The notes under the pieces: model-generated
Database searches by the model: none
Told to the model about the DNA's origin: nothing
What the model saw: the letters and a program-made list of their open reading frames with translations, nothing else
Shown: in pieces, positions 48,481 through 61,600 of the stretch
How positions within the stretch are numbered: position 1 is the stretch's first letter
Layout: every line of letters begins with the position of its first letter
Position numbers and translations under genes: made by a program
DNA from: Sipunculus nudus
Lineage: Eukaryota; Annelida; Sipuncula; Golfingiida; Sipunculidae
Reading direction: 5' to 3'
Assembly: GCA_026874595.1 (NCBI GenBank)
Contig: CM049308.1
Span: 12,790,001 to 12,854,000 of the forward strand
Length of the DNA stretch: 64,000 nucleotides

Positions 48481-49997
48481 TGACATGGTGCTTGAAAACT
48501 TGGTTAAAATCTACAGTTTTTGATCAACTGGTTTCAAATTTTTGGTGTTAACAGACAAAATACTAACAAAAACATGCTGTGAAAATGCTGGCATGTACAT
48601 AGGAACTATATGGAGGAATATTTATGGTAAATATGAAGAAAACCAGAAGAGTGGTTTTGATATTATGCAGTCCTGAAGTGTGAAAATAGATTTCTAATAA
48701 AAAAATTGAGGTTTTTCCTTAATATCTTAAAGGAACAAAGTCCTATTGACCCAATTTTCGGCATGGTAGGAGATTTTTGGGACATTTAACTGTATGGCAA
48801 ATTTCAGATTCGTAGGTCCAATGGTGTCGAAACGTGCCAGTCTTACGGACGGACAGCTCGACAGACAGACGGACGGACGATGGACAATGGACCACGACTA
48901 TAGCTAAAAATCAATAACTTGCCTAATTTTCAAGCTTTTATTTTCAAATTTCAGATTTAAACAAATTAAATACATATGTTAACAAGCTGTGAAAATTAAA
49001 TTAATTGTATTTACAGGAAAAAAACATGCTATGATCAAAGTTGGGCAAAATTTAAGGTACTGATTTTATTTTAATGTTAATATCTTAAAAATTTACAAAA
49101 TTCAGATCTAATTTTGGGTAAACAATTGAATCTTAATCAAACAAAGTTAAATACTTGGGAAAATAGTCCCTAGTTTCAAAATTTTTCATGTTAAGTGAGT
49201 AAATATTTTTCCTGATCTTTTTACAAAGTCTATTAATTTCTGGCATGTATATAGAAAATATATAGGAGATTACTTCTTGTAAATATTAAGAAAAGTGGTT
49301 TTGATATTAGGTGGTCCTGAAGTGTGTTAATAAGTTTTTAATGTAAACTTGAGGTTTTTCCTAAATATCTCAAAGGAACAAAGTCATAATGACCCAATTT
49401 TTGGTATGGTAGGAGATTTTGGGGACATCTAACATTATGCCGAATTTTGGATTCGTAGGTCTAACGGTTTCAAAACGTGCCTGTCTAACGGATGGACAGA
49501 CGGACGGACAATGGACCACGACTATAGCTCAGATGACTTATAGTCAGCTGAGCTAAAAATGGGGAATTTATGCTAATTTTACTTTATTTTTCACTTTTTC
49601 AAAGTCTACTCTTTTTTTTCTCCAGAGCACTTACTCTTTTTGTAGATCATTATAAACCTTTAACAGTCCACGCAGCCATTCCTCAGAAACCTAACAAATG
49701 AAGTTCCATTACATGGTTTTTAGATCCTTAAAAGTCGTGAATAATGGAATTTAAAAATTCAGTACTTCATTTTTAGACAAATACTTTTTCAATAGAAAGT
49801 GGATGTTTTTCCTTAATTTCTTGAAGTTAGTAATCCAATTTATAAGTTTGGCAGAGGAATTTAAGGACATGTATCAGCATGTCCAATTTTTGATTTGCAA
49901 GTCGAACCATTTCAAAATGTGCCAGGCTACCAAGGAATGGATGGTCAAGGACAGGATCATCACTATAGCACAGATGACTTTAGTCATCTGAGCTAAA

Positions 49998-51587
49998 AAC
50001 TGAAATATATAAATAAAAACTTTCTGTCAAACATAATAAACTTTATTACATTATATTTCACAACTGTTTGGAATAATCCCAAAAGTTATCACATTGTGAC
50101 TGCAATATATCACACTTATAACACAATTTCTGCCTTCTTGCCAACCAGGCACTTTTACACATTATGAGATATATGAAAATAAAAGGACCATAGATCTGAC
50201 AAAGAAAGCCATACTGTTACATTTAACACTATTTAGTACCAAAACAAGATAAAATGATTACTTGTTAAACTCAATGCAATGTGGATTTGGATTCCACAAT
50301 GCTACAAATATTACTGATTCGAGATTGCTTAATGAATATTGATTTTAAAAAGTTGCTCGTAATAATAAATGCATTAAAAACAGAAATCGTGTTTTAAATT
50401 ACAAATATTTTCCAGTAAATTTTCAGTGTATGAAGATATCCAATAATACCACCTAGTGTAAAGTTATGAAATCTTAAGTGAACCATAAACAAATTTTACT
50501 GAATGAAATAAATAACGCTGGCCCATTTAATAGTCTGAAACATATTTAACACTGGCAACAGTCTGCAACATTGAAAACTTTGTCAGTCAAGAATATTTGC
50601 CTATTCATGTCAACACCCCAAATTTAAGCATTATTTTCAAGTTCACAATATTATGATCACGAGCAAATGGACATATCAGGGCTTTCCCCAGTAAAGGCAA
50701 CACAGCCACCAGCAGCAGCATGGTATAATAAAGTGACCTTTTGTGTCGGGGCAGGATTGAGGCCCAGCAATTTACCCCGTTATGGAAAAGATAGATATCT
50801 GTATTCACATATTAGTTTATGTGTTTACAAATACATATAGACTGTTATGCTACCACTCTGAATTTTATGCAAGAAAGTATAAAATTCTTCGACCAAAAAA
50901 TATTAAAAAGTATGAAAAGGTATATACAATGCCAAATTCTGTGATTTCCTGCTATTGTGCTTGTTTAGGATACTTCCAAAACAAGATTCTCATATTTCCA
51001 GCCACTATTTGCTAACGCTAGCAAGTTCACAGCACTAGATGCTCAATGAAATCCCAGTAACAGGTGCACAATTATGAAACATGGAGAGTGCTTATCTATT
51101 TCTTGCACCAAGTTTTGAAATAAATGTGAAAAAAAGTGACAAAATTGTTAATACCTGAAAAAAGGCACTTTAAAAAAAGTGTAAACTGAATTTTCTCAAA
51201 AAAGTATAATGCTCTTAAAAAATATTTAGTGGCAGCAATGATACTGCTATTCAGCCTGTATGTATAAACCAAAATGACTATTTTAGGATTTCTGAAATAA
51301 TATTTTTACAACAACAGACCCAGTATCCAACTTGCTGAACTTTAAATGGCTGGTCCAGCTAATATTTCAGCTGGTCAGCACAGCCTTGGGGAAAACCCTG
51401 TATGTACCAGTGTATACAAAGTATACCTGTACCAGTGTACAGATTCTTGTATTGGTTCTTCTTAGTGCTGACTTCTGGCTCTGTAACAGGGCCAGCTACA
51501 TGTTACACATACTGCTGTGTATTCAAGAAGCACATTGACTAGCAGTGAATGACAGCAGAGTCCTCTAGATGGCGCTAGCAGCTTTAG
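49998..51587 (-). other. Probable 3' UTR / downstream region of PPP2R3C distal last exon
   Basis: Non-repetitive DNA follows the distal stop codon. The reverse strand carries AATAAA at 50042-50047, a possible poly(A) signal 1.5 kb after the stop. No other coding evidence was seen. Confidence 0.4.
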
Positions 51588-51699
51588 TTAGACTTCAGCT
51601 TCCTCTGCTGCCGTTTCAGCCACCAGCATCTCGCGGTTCTCGTAAGTCCAGAATCCATTGAGATCTATTAGAATGCTCACTACAGTATCTCCCTGCCCG
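51588..51699 (-). CDS. PPP2R3C: PPP2R3C alternative terminal exon, distal
   Basis: The acceptor TTGTCTTCTAACAG completes AGC (Ser). The protein reads GQGDTVVSILIDLNGFWTYE, then NREMLVAETAAEEAEV and TAA (51588-51590). The core is closer to vertebrate PPP2R3C than the proximal exon, and the acidic tail is also more similar in character. Confidence 0.88.
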
Positions 51700-54600
51700 C
51701 TGTTAGAAGACAAAACAGGAAGCAAACTGTACAGTTACAGAACACCACACCAAGCTCAACCTGTAGTATTATATAAGCTTTAAACCCATGCGTGTCTGTA
51801 TATGTGAACATTGCTTGCATCATTCTACAGAAGACTAAATTGCAAGCTTGATCAACTGTATAGTGTCCCTGCAGGTGTCACTGAACCAGAAAGTAACAGC
51901 GACCCCTCAAAAGACAACCTTCCTGGAGGATATAGTGATTTATAGAAGTGATTTTGTGTGCATTTGTCATGTATATACCTTACACCTGTCCCTTGCACTT
52001 TGTTTGACACATATACAAACTCACATGGGTTTTAAGCCAGCACATCAGACCAAAGCTCAGGTGACAACAGAGGTATTATGGGCAACTGTTAAAAATAAGC
52101 TCTATTCAAAAACTTTAAATGCACACACAAAAATTGCCGGATACAATTTTAATGGTAAGAACAAAATTCAGCAATGTATACCAAGTTTTTCCCAGGCTTT
52201 ATGAACCTTGTCAAGACATCAAGTGATTTTTCTCTTTTCTGCTTTTTGCCCATGATGGTTTTGTCTGTGTTCCCCCTCCCCAAAATACTGACAGATAACA
52301 GTCCTACAAAGATTATGCTTTATCTCAACAATCATTTAAATAATTAATTGGAAGAAATTATCATAAAATTGAAAGTAAACAGGAAAATTCAGAAAAGATA
52401 TAGCATTTGGATTAAACTATAGATATTTATCCACATTTAAACATCAACTGCAGATGATGATATTGCAGGAAATATTTCCATGGCATAATTCATTAGTTAA
52501 CAGTAACCCATTATGGAGGACAGAAATTTAATACTCGGGCTTCTTTTTGTTTTAGCCATCCTTTCCTTAACCTCTGATACTGTCAAGGTGTAAGCTTGGT
52601 CTGAGCTGAGGTGACCCACATGGAAAGCAGTGTGTATGGTTAATACACTACACCACCCACACCACAAATACTGAGGTTAAACAAAAATAAGTCCCCTCAC
52701 CCATACAGAAGCACCATAAAAATGTAGGCAATCTAAATTGCTATGACTACCAGGTGAGATCATCTAAATCTTATGTTTCATTATTGGGTGTTTAATTTTG
52801 GCAGATGCTCTGACAGTTTCCATTATCATAGTTTTTGTGTACTGTGATGGTTTTAGGTTGGTGGTTTGGGTTTCTCAAGTCAGTGCACTAATACATCACA
52901 AAAAAAGTCAAACATCACATCACTATTATCATATGTTTCTGGAGTAACTGACTGGTTGTGAAGAAAGCCAACATCCTGCTACAGAGACACAATTTGGGGA
53001 AATGAAAAAGCAAATAGAGTAGGTTCCCTTGCATTGTCCTAGAATGCAATCTCTATATATACAATTTTAGGCAGCCTGAGCAATAAATAAGTTAAACCTC
53101 TTTTCCAGCATGTACTGTAACAATACCAAGTCTCTACAGTGCTGTTTGCTTTGGTTTCCTGGCAAGAGGTTGGATTAATCAGCTTGCACATAATGCAGTG
53201 AAAAATGTCCGCCATACAAAATCTGTGATAGGCTGATCTGAACAAATCACAGGAGTAGGTTTTGGCTGCTGACACCTAACAAAATAAAAGATTTCACAAG
53301 AGAGCAGGAAGAACTGAAAAACTACTTAAATATCACAGTCCTGCTTTTACTGGCTGAGTTGGGCCAGGAAGACTGCCTTGTTATTTCCAACTTGAAGTGG
53401 TAAATCATAATTATAAGTGTGCCAAGGCAACTACACCCTTTGTGTAGCCATGTATCTTGAATGAATTGCAAACAGGGATTTGACTGGCATCATGTTGCAT
53501 CATATGTATTATGTATTTCAGTGGAAGATATCCTTGCTTCCGACTACTGATTTTTTTGTCAGATACCATCTCAGGCAGGGGTTAGTCCAGAGCATTGTAA
53601 AATGCACTGGCTGGTCCCTGTCATGGAGGTTTGTAGACAATTGTAACTTATTTAAAGCCCTACAGCATGACTAATAATTTGACTCCTCTTGTATTTCCAC
53701 TTGGGACCCACAAAATCCAACCCTGATGGATTTCAGATTCCTGTATTCAAGTTTACATAATATCAGGAATCTACATCAGTAAAAAGTGGACTATGAGAAA
53801 AGGACCAATGAGTAAAACTAGTGTATAAATATAATCTTAAACAAAAAGTGTCTTCACAGCATGTTCAGCACCACATGGATGTATTATTGGCAATGTTTCC
53901 TCAAGGAACTTCTATCCCTATTTAAACATATGTTGGAAATGGTTCCTCAAGGTAACATAATTTTTGGTATCATATTTGAGGTTTAATAAACATTTAAATG
54001 TATAATTAATTATTATACATTTAAATGTGTCTCTGGGAGAGTTAACCAGTAATTGTTTAGAGAAATACTGCGATGGTTGAAAGGCTATAATTGAAGAAAA
54101 CTTCAATTTCTTACAGATTAAAATAGCTGTAATATTAAATGGTTATATACATGTATAAGCGGAGTACATGTTTAAATATTCTTTTATGTTTCACTTGGTA
54201 AAACTTTCAACCCCTTTTGATACATGTTCACCACTAAAATATTATCTCTAGAATATAAAAGCAATTTATACAAACTAATGCTCTGGGTCATCTTAACTTG
54301 GCAGCTTGTTAGGTCGCAGGCTTCTTTTGTAGGAAGTCACTAGTCTTGACTACTGATACTGAAGTAATGCACACAGATTATTTTCTTCTATAATAAACTG
54401 CTTCTATTTTTTAAAGGATTTTTGAGAGATAGAATTTCTGTTCACATGTTTATTACATGGTTTGTGATGAAAAGTTTTTAAATTTAATTTACTTTGTGTT
54501 AATTTATTTTTTCACTGTTGATTAAAATATAGTAAAGTAGAGGGTGGTAAAACAGAGCACTGGGTTTTATACCTACTACAAAGTTCACAGCTACATCCAC

Positions 54601-57600
54601 CACCAACTAGAGACCCATCATGTTTGATATAATGAGGCACTACCAGAAAACACACTAATGTAAAAGTCTAAACGAAGCCGAAAATAAATATAGTTACCAG
54701 GCAACTATACCCAATCACAATCTTTAAAACCATGATGAGAAGTGGTTACTTTCTGTAGTTCATTTATTGTACAACTGGAATGAACCACTGAATACACTAC
54801 ATGAAAAAAAGGGTTAATATATACAAAGAGCAGTGGTTTAGTAGAGCAAAGGAGTACACCACCTATCAAGATATAAATAGAAGGTTCCCAGTCTATATAT
54901 TTACACCAAAAAGTGCAAGTAAGCAGAAAACTACAGGAGACAGTATTTAACCATGGATGCTAAGCACTTGTGTATCTTCCCTGGGGTCAGGTACAATCAC
55001 CTCCCGATTTTCGTAAGTCCAGAAGGAATTCAAGTCTATCAGAATGCTGACCACAATGTCGCCATGGTTACTGTCAACAAAAACAACATGGAACACAAGA
55101 ATTCAATAGCAGCACAACTTGCAGTAACTTAAATTGGTGGCTATTTCAGACACAGTTTAGTTGTACAACACAGGAAACAGGGTACAATAATGGAGTCAAA
55201 AACTATTCTGGCGACTCACAAACAGTGAACAAAATCCAAACAGCGCATGATTTATTTCACTTGAATGGATTTACATCAGTCAGGTGCAACTGTGTTTATT
55301 CTTAAATTATAACTTTCTGCAAGGAAATGCCTGATGTTTTTAGTGGGTTTATTTTTTTTTGTTCATATTTAAAATATAAGTAAGTGTCAAGATTTTCACC
55401 AACTCTGGGATCCTGGATGAACCAGTTAAAATCTCCATATGGATCTAGATACAGAAGTAGGTTAACAGCACTTTTTTCTAACAATTTACCACTCTTGTTC
55501 CATAATTTTTATGGCCTTTCCTTTCAGCATTATTATTAATTAAAACAAGAAATTATTGGATATTTTCTATTCTTTCACACAGCTGAGTGGTAGACCTTGG
55601 CAGACAAGTGTTTCTCTAATTACCATTGATTTAACAGATTTCTGAGAAATTGAATTACCACTTTTCATTGATAAATTTTGTCTTGTGTAAGATCTCACTG
55701 TTATTTATATAATTACTTTGAATAAAATAGAAGAACATTCATGGTTCTTAAATTTATCCTTTTTTCCTTCTTCTTATGACCCTTAAAAAGCTAAGATACA
55801 GGTAGCTCCCTAGAGCCACAGTATATAGTTACAGCAAGCAGCAAAGGAAATGTCTTTTACATAAACATCACTTAAGCTATTCCAATACAACACCATTACC
55901 ATACACTTTATATCAAAGACACTATCTGTCACAATATAAAGCAACAACAACAATTAAGGAATGAAATAATCAAAACATTTAAATATTCATTAAAATATCT
56001 TTATAACTCTAAATTATACCTTAATCAAATCAGTCTAAAAGTAGCAAAACTGGATTACACCTTCCATGGGAATCTTAGCAGGTGGTTGTGTAACATTGAT
56101 TTTATATAAACCTACTTAACTGACCAACCAGGTAACCTGTAAATAACTACTTGACAATGGGATCACAGTTATACTTAAACCTTTAAAGGACCAGTCAGAA
56201 CAATAATCCCTGCTGCTACCCACCTGTACATGAGTGAACCTTTTGGGATCAGTCAGGACAATTTCTGCTGCTACCCACCTGTACATGAGGTCACTAAAAG
56301 TGATCCATAAAAGGATCAGTCAGGACAATTTCTGCTGCTACCCACCTGTACATGAGGTCACTAAAAGTAATCCTTAAAGGATCAGTCAGGACAATTTCTG
56401 CTGCTACTCACCTGTACATGAGGTCACTAAGAGTCATGCTTTCATGAAAAGTCAGGACAATTTCTGTCTCTACCCACCTGTACATGAGGTCACTAAGAGT
56501 CATGCTTTCAGGATCAGTCAGGACAATTTTTGCTGCTACCCACCAGTACATGAGGTCACTGAGAGTCATGCTTTCAGGATCAGTCAGGACAATTTCTGCT
56601 GCTACCCACCTGTACATGAGGTCACTAAGAGTCATGCTTTCAGGATCAGTCAGGACAATTTCTGTTGCTACCCACCTGTACATGAGGTCACTAAGAGTCA
56701 TGCTTTCAGGATCAGTCAGGACAATTTCTGTTGCTACCCACCTGTACATCAGGTCACTGAGATTCATGCTTTCAGGATCAATCAGGAAAATAACACCTGC
56801 TACTCCCCACCTGTACATGAGGTCACTGAGAGTAATTCTTTCAGGATCAGTCAGGACAAATTCTGCTGCTACCCACCAGTACATGAGGTCACTAAGAGTC
56901 ATGCTTTCAGGATCAGTCAGGACAATTTCTGCTGCTACCCACCTGTACATGAGGTCACTGAGAGTCATGCTTTCAGGATCAGTCAGGACAATAACACCTG
57001 CTACTCCCCACCTGTACATGAGGTCACTAAGAGTGATTCTTTCAGGATCAGTCAGGACAAATTCTGCTGCTACCCACCTGAAGATGAGGTCACTAAGAGT
57101 CATGCTTTCAGGATCAGTCAGGATGATTTTTGCTGCTACCCACCTGTACATGAGGTCACTAAGAGTGATTCTTTCAGGATCAGTCAGGACAAGTTCTGTT
57201 GCTACCCACCTGTACATGAGGTCACTAAGAGTCATGCTTTCAGGATCAGTCAGGACAAATTCTGCTGCTACCCACCTGTAGATGAGGTCACTAAGAGTCA
57301 TGCTTTCAAGATCAGTCAGGTTGATTTTTGCTGCTACCCACCTGTACATGAGGTCACTAAGAGTGATTCTTTCAGGATCAGTCAGGACAAATTCTGCTGC
57401 TACCCACCTGTAGATGAAGTCACTAAGAGTCATGCTTTCAGGATCAGTCAGGATGATTTTTGCTGCTATCCACCTGAACATGAGGTCACTGAGAGTCATG
57501 CTTTCAGGATCAGTCAGGACAATAACACCTGCTACTCCCCACCTGTACATGAGGTCACTAAGAGTGATGCTTCAGGATCAGTCAGGACAAATTCTGCTGC

Positions 57601-58577
57601 TACCCACCTGTACATGAGGTCACTAAGAGTCATGCTTTCAAGATCAGTCAGGATGATTTTTGCTGCTACCCACCTGTACATGAGGTCACTAAGAGTGATT
57701 CTTTCAGGATCAGTCAGGACAAATTCTGCTGCTACCCAATGTACATGAAGTCACTGAGTCATGCTTTCAGGATCAGTCAGGACAAATTCTGCTGCTACCC
57801 ACCTGTACATGAGGTCACTGAGAGTGATCCTGACAGGATCAGTCAGGGCAATATTTCATGCTGCCACCCTTCTAATCAAGATTTTTAGAGATCACCGAGT
57901 GGTCCTTCAGGGATCAGTCAGGACAATTTCTGCTGCTATCTACCTGTACATAAAGTCACTGACATTGATGATAAAGAGATCAGTCAGGTTATATGTGGTT
58001 TATGTACATACTTTTACCTATCTGACTATTGGTCATCGAATGTGATCTTGAGGGGAATGGTTTTGAGGTCACAGAGTGTGTTCCTTAATGCACCAGTCAA
58101 GTCATAAATTCCTGCAAATTATCAACCAGGCTATTAGGTGTGATCTATAAATAATATATCAGTCAGGTCATGTTACCTACCTGGCTATGAGGTCACTGAG
58201 TGTGATCCTGAAGGGATCAGCAGGTTTAACCATGTCAAATATCTCATCCTTGACATCCTGAAATGACACGGGCTCCTGGCCATGCAGCTTCATCTGTTCC
58301 TGGATCGCCTGGAATCACAGATTTACAGAACATCTTTCACTCTACACTAAAACATGAACTTAATTTTCTGGTATTTTTAGGGCTGAGCTTTTCTATTCAC
58401 ATGTGGAAGTATGATTTCGCTGCGAGTCTGACCATTGGAGAATTAGCGCTATATAATTACTGTATATTATTATTATTATGACAGTGTTATAGTCAACATC
58501 CGATTTGGTGGTGGATTTCCATCAAGTTTGTACTATTTTCCTGTGTTTTAACCACTGGTTAAAGTCTTCACAAAAAG

Positions 58578-58663
<86 letters not shown>

Positions 58664-61600
58664 AATGGCCCCCAATGGGGATGGTGTGTGAGGGGGACAC
58701 CAAATACCACATTTTGAAGAAAGTTTTAAAATATGTACTCAAAATGAATTCTGGGAACCTTCCTGGCTATGTATAATGAATTTGTATAATTCATTTTTTT
58801 TGGGCTGCATTTTAAAATTTATAGTTTTGCTCTTTATAAATTTTGCCTACATTAAGTTATATTTATAATGGGAACATCATGAACTTTAAGCTGCAATTTA
58901 AAGCATATCCTACCATCATATTTTTAATTATTTTATCTCTAACCAAATAGTTGTTTTAGCTTCCTTAACTTTTTCTTAAATTCTTATCATTTTATGTTTC
59001 ATCTTCACCTGTATTGGCACCACTGGGCAGCAATGAGTGCTGGATATTGGCGTGGTATTAAATGAATAAATATTATTATTATATTTCCAGTCTTGAATGC
59101 ACTGAAATATCATAATCTTTTAACGGCTTGAACCCATCTCAAATGCCCCCTGCATGTATCTCTGTGTTCTTACAATAGCACATTAAAATACACAATTTTA
59201 CACTACTCTTAACATCTTGAGTACTGTAATGCATGAACTCATTGTGTGTCTGTTGATTTTCAACAGCTGCTGGATAATTTGATAATTTTTTATGTTATAT
59301 AACCTGATAATTTTGTAAAGAAAATAGTAGCAATCCTCCACCAGATCTGTACAGAAATTTACTTAACGAACTTAAAATGCTCAAATATATAATGACTGTT
59401 ATCAAAACTTACCCTGAAGAAGTAGTTGAGGTCAAACACATTCAGGTGTGACTTGTTTTGAACATCAAGAAGACGGAATAAATACTGAAGGGCCTGGGGC
59501 TCCTTTCTGTTCTCCAGAGCCAGCACAAAGTCCAGGTAGGTTTTATAGTCCTATAGTCACCAATAAAGAATATTAGTATAAATAACTCACACACACACAC
59601 ATATATATTTACATCACACCTGATGTTAATTTGTTAACTAAATGAATAACTGTTTAGTATAATCAACAGTCATCAAGACAGTGAACACCATGATGTAACA
59701 TTAAAAGCTATTTTGCCATGAATATATAAAAATAAATGAATATATAAATATAAAAACACATACATGTATATAAACTTTAAAGGAGGTGTTGTGCAACATA
59801 CCATTTCCCCATCATAAGTTAAGCATTCTTGGAAAACTCTGTCCAGGAAAACATCAGTTAGTGTCCCTGTGCCATATCTGCAAAAGGGAATAAAATCAGC
59901 TGAGCTAAAAAACCTTCTGAAATTCCTGTAAGTTTAAATGGTATATTGATCCACTTTAAAGTAGTTCACATGAATGATTAATAGTTTACCAATGACTAGT
60001 CACAGAACTTTACACTGAAATGCATGCAACATCATTAAAACTATCAGTTGAGCTGATTACCGGAAAACCACTGACCAACTTGTTGAATCAACAGTTTGCT
60101 AAACAAAAGCACTGCAAAATGTATGTAATACACCCGTCACATATCTGGTGACCTCTGACCTCATAAAATATGTGTGAATTATCCTGAGAATGTAATTCAG
60201 GTGAGAAACTTTATTGATTATTATGTATAATGAGTTTCATCAAAATCCATAAGATATTTTGTAAGTCGCAATGGTACCACCAAAGTCTGGTGACCTCTGA
60301 CTTCATTGAATATGGGTGGATTTTGCTGGAAATTGAAATTAGGTGAGATATTTTACTGATTAATATTTGTCTCCAGTTTTATTAAAATCCATCATATTCC
60401 TCTAAGTTATTGCGCTGACACCGCAAAGTAGCATTGTGACTTCTAACCTCATTAAATATGCGTGGACTTTGCCTATAATCAAACTCTGGTAAGTTAATCT
60501 ATTGGTAGGTAGTTCAGACCTCCCACTCACTTTTTTATGATTTTGTGACTTTTTTTGTAAAATTTTTTGCTATTTTTATGCTCTTTACAAGCGCTTTTAT
60601 TTGGTTGAGATAGGAATTCCAATCTCAACTGGCAATCTTCCAGCTGAGATGGGAATTCCCATCTAAACGGTTGAGATGTGAATAGTCACTGTTATTCCAA
60701 TATCAACTAGTTGACATTGGAATATTCAAATGTTCATTGGTTCACATTGAAATATCCCCACATGAACCAGTTTGCTTTGGGATATCCTGAAATACACTAG
60801 TTTTCTTTAGCATTTCTGATTATTATAGCTTATATGTAACTTGGTAAAACAGTCTTTTTTGGAATAACCTGAAATACACTAATCTTACCCTTGTTGTTAA
60901 GATTTTATTTTAAGTTTCAATTACTGTTAAGTGTACACAAGAATATCTGATTTTCTGTTAATTTTCTGTGATAAGATGACAATACAGGGCCCACCTTAGA
61001 ACACTGACCAGCTGAATAAAAGCATAGATATTAATATTAATATATACAGATTTGAGGGAATGAAACAGACTAGGAATTCATGTGTATCAATTCCATAACC
61101 AAACTGTAATCACAATTTAAACTATGTAGTATGCAGCATTTACAATAAATAATTTAAACACTTTAAGATCTATTTAACACTTATAAGCACATCAAATGTA
61201 GAAAAAAATAGTTTATAGAGTAAATCTTTCAGCTTTACATGTTTAATGATAATTCCAAAGTTATAAAAGCTTCCAAGCATATAATGAAAAAAAATGGCTT
61301 TCCTCCGAAATACAGCACTGTTATAAATGTTTTACCATATTAAAACAAATTAGTTTAACTAAAATATTGCAACATATTGTTTTAATATAGTTACAAATGA
61401 CATGAATGGTCATAAAGTTTTCTTCTGTGGAGCCTTCATCTGATGTAAACCTGAATTTAAGAACATCAGCTGGAGAATGGAGACCCCAGCTCATAAACAA
61501 CAATGTACAATGAAATCTAGCTGCAGTTTAATTCAAACTAGACTAGATAATAGTATAAAGGAGTAAAACATTTTTAAATCACTCCCACAATTTCATGATT

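Larger units (their letters stand above)
44893..49557 (-). mobile_element. HINE-3-type element(s) in reverse orientation
   Basis: The 5' end hairpin AGCTCAGATGACTTATAGTC...AGCTGAGCT lies at 49526-49554 with TGGACCACGACTATAGCTC beside it. The reverse 3' terminus is at 44895-44927. Internal units repeat CTTAATATCTC-like phrases and CCTGAAGTGT. A second truncated 5' end is near 48870-48910. A further degenerate 5' end is at 49967-49994. Whether this is one element or several fused copies cannot be resolved by eye. Confidence 0.55.

Noticed and set aside
56444-57748. 434-codon plus-strand open frame (and 265-codon frame at 56484-57281)
   Set aside because: Shadow of the 66-bp tandem array. The array's informative strand is minus, where it aligns with the PPP2R3C exon end and splice donor.
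56190-58180. CRISPR-like look of regular 66-bp units
   Set aside because: The units are contiguous without unique spacers, and the DNA is animal with spliced genes.
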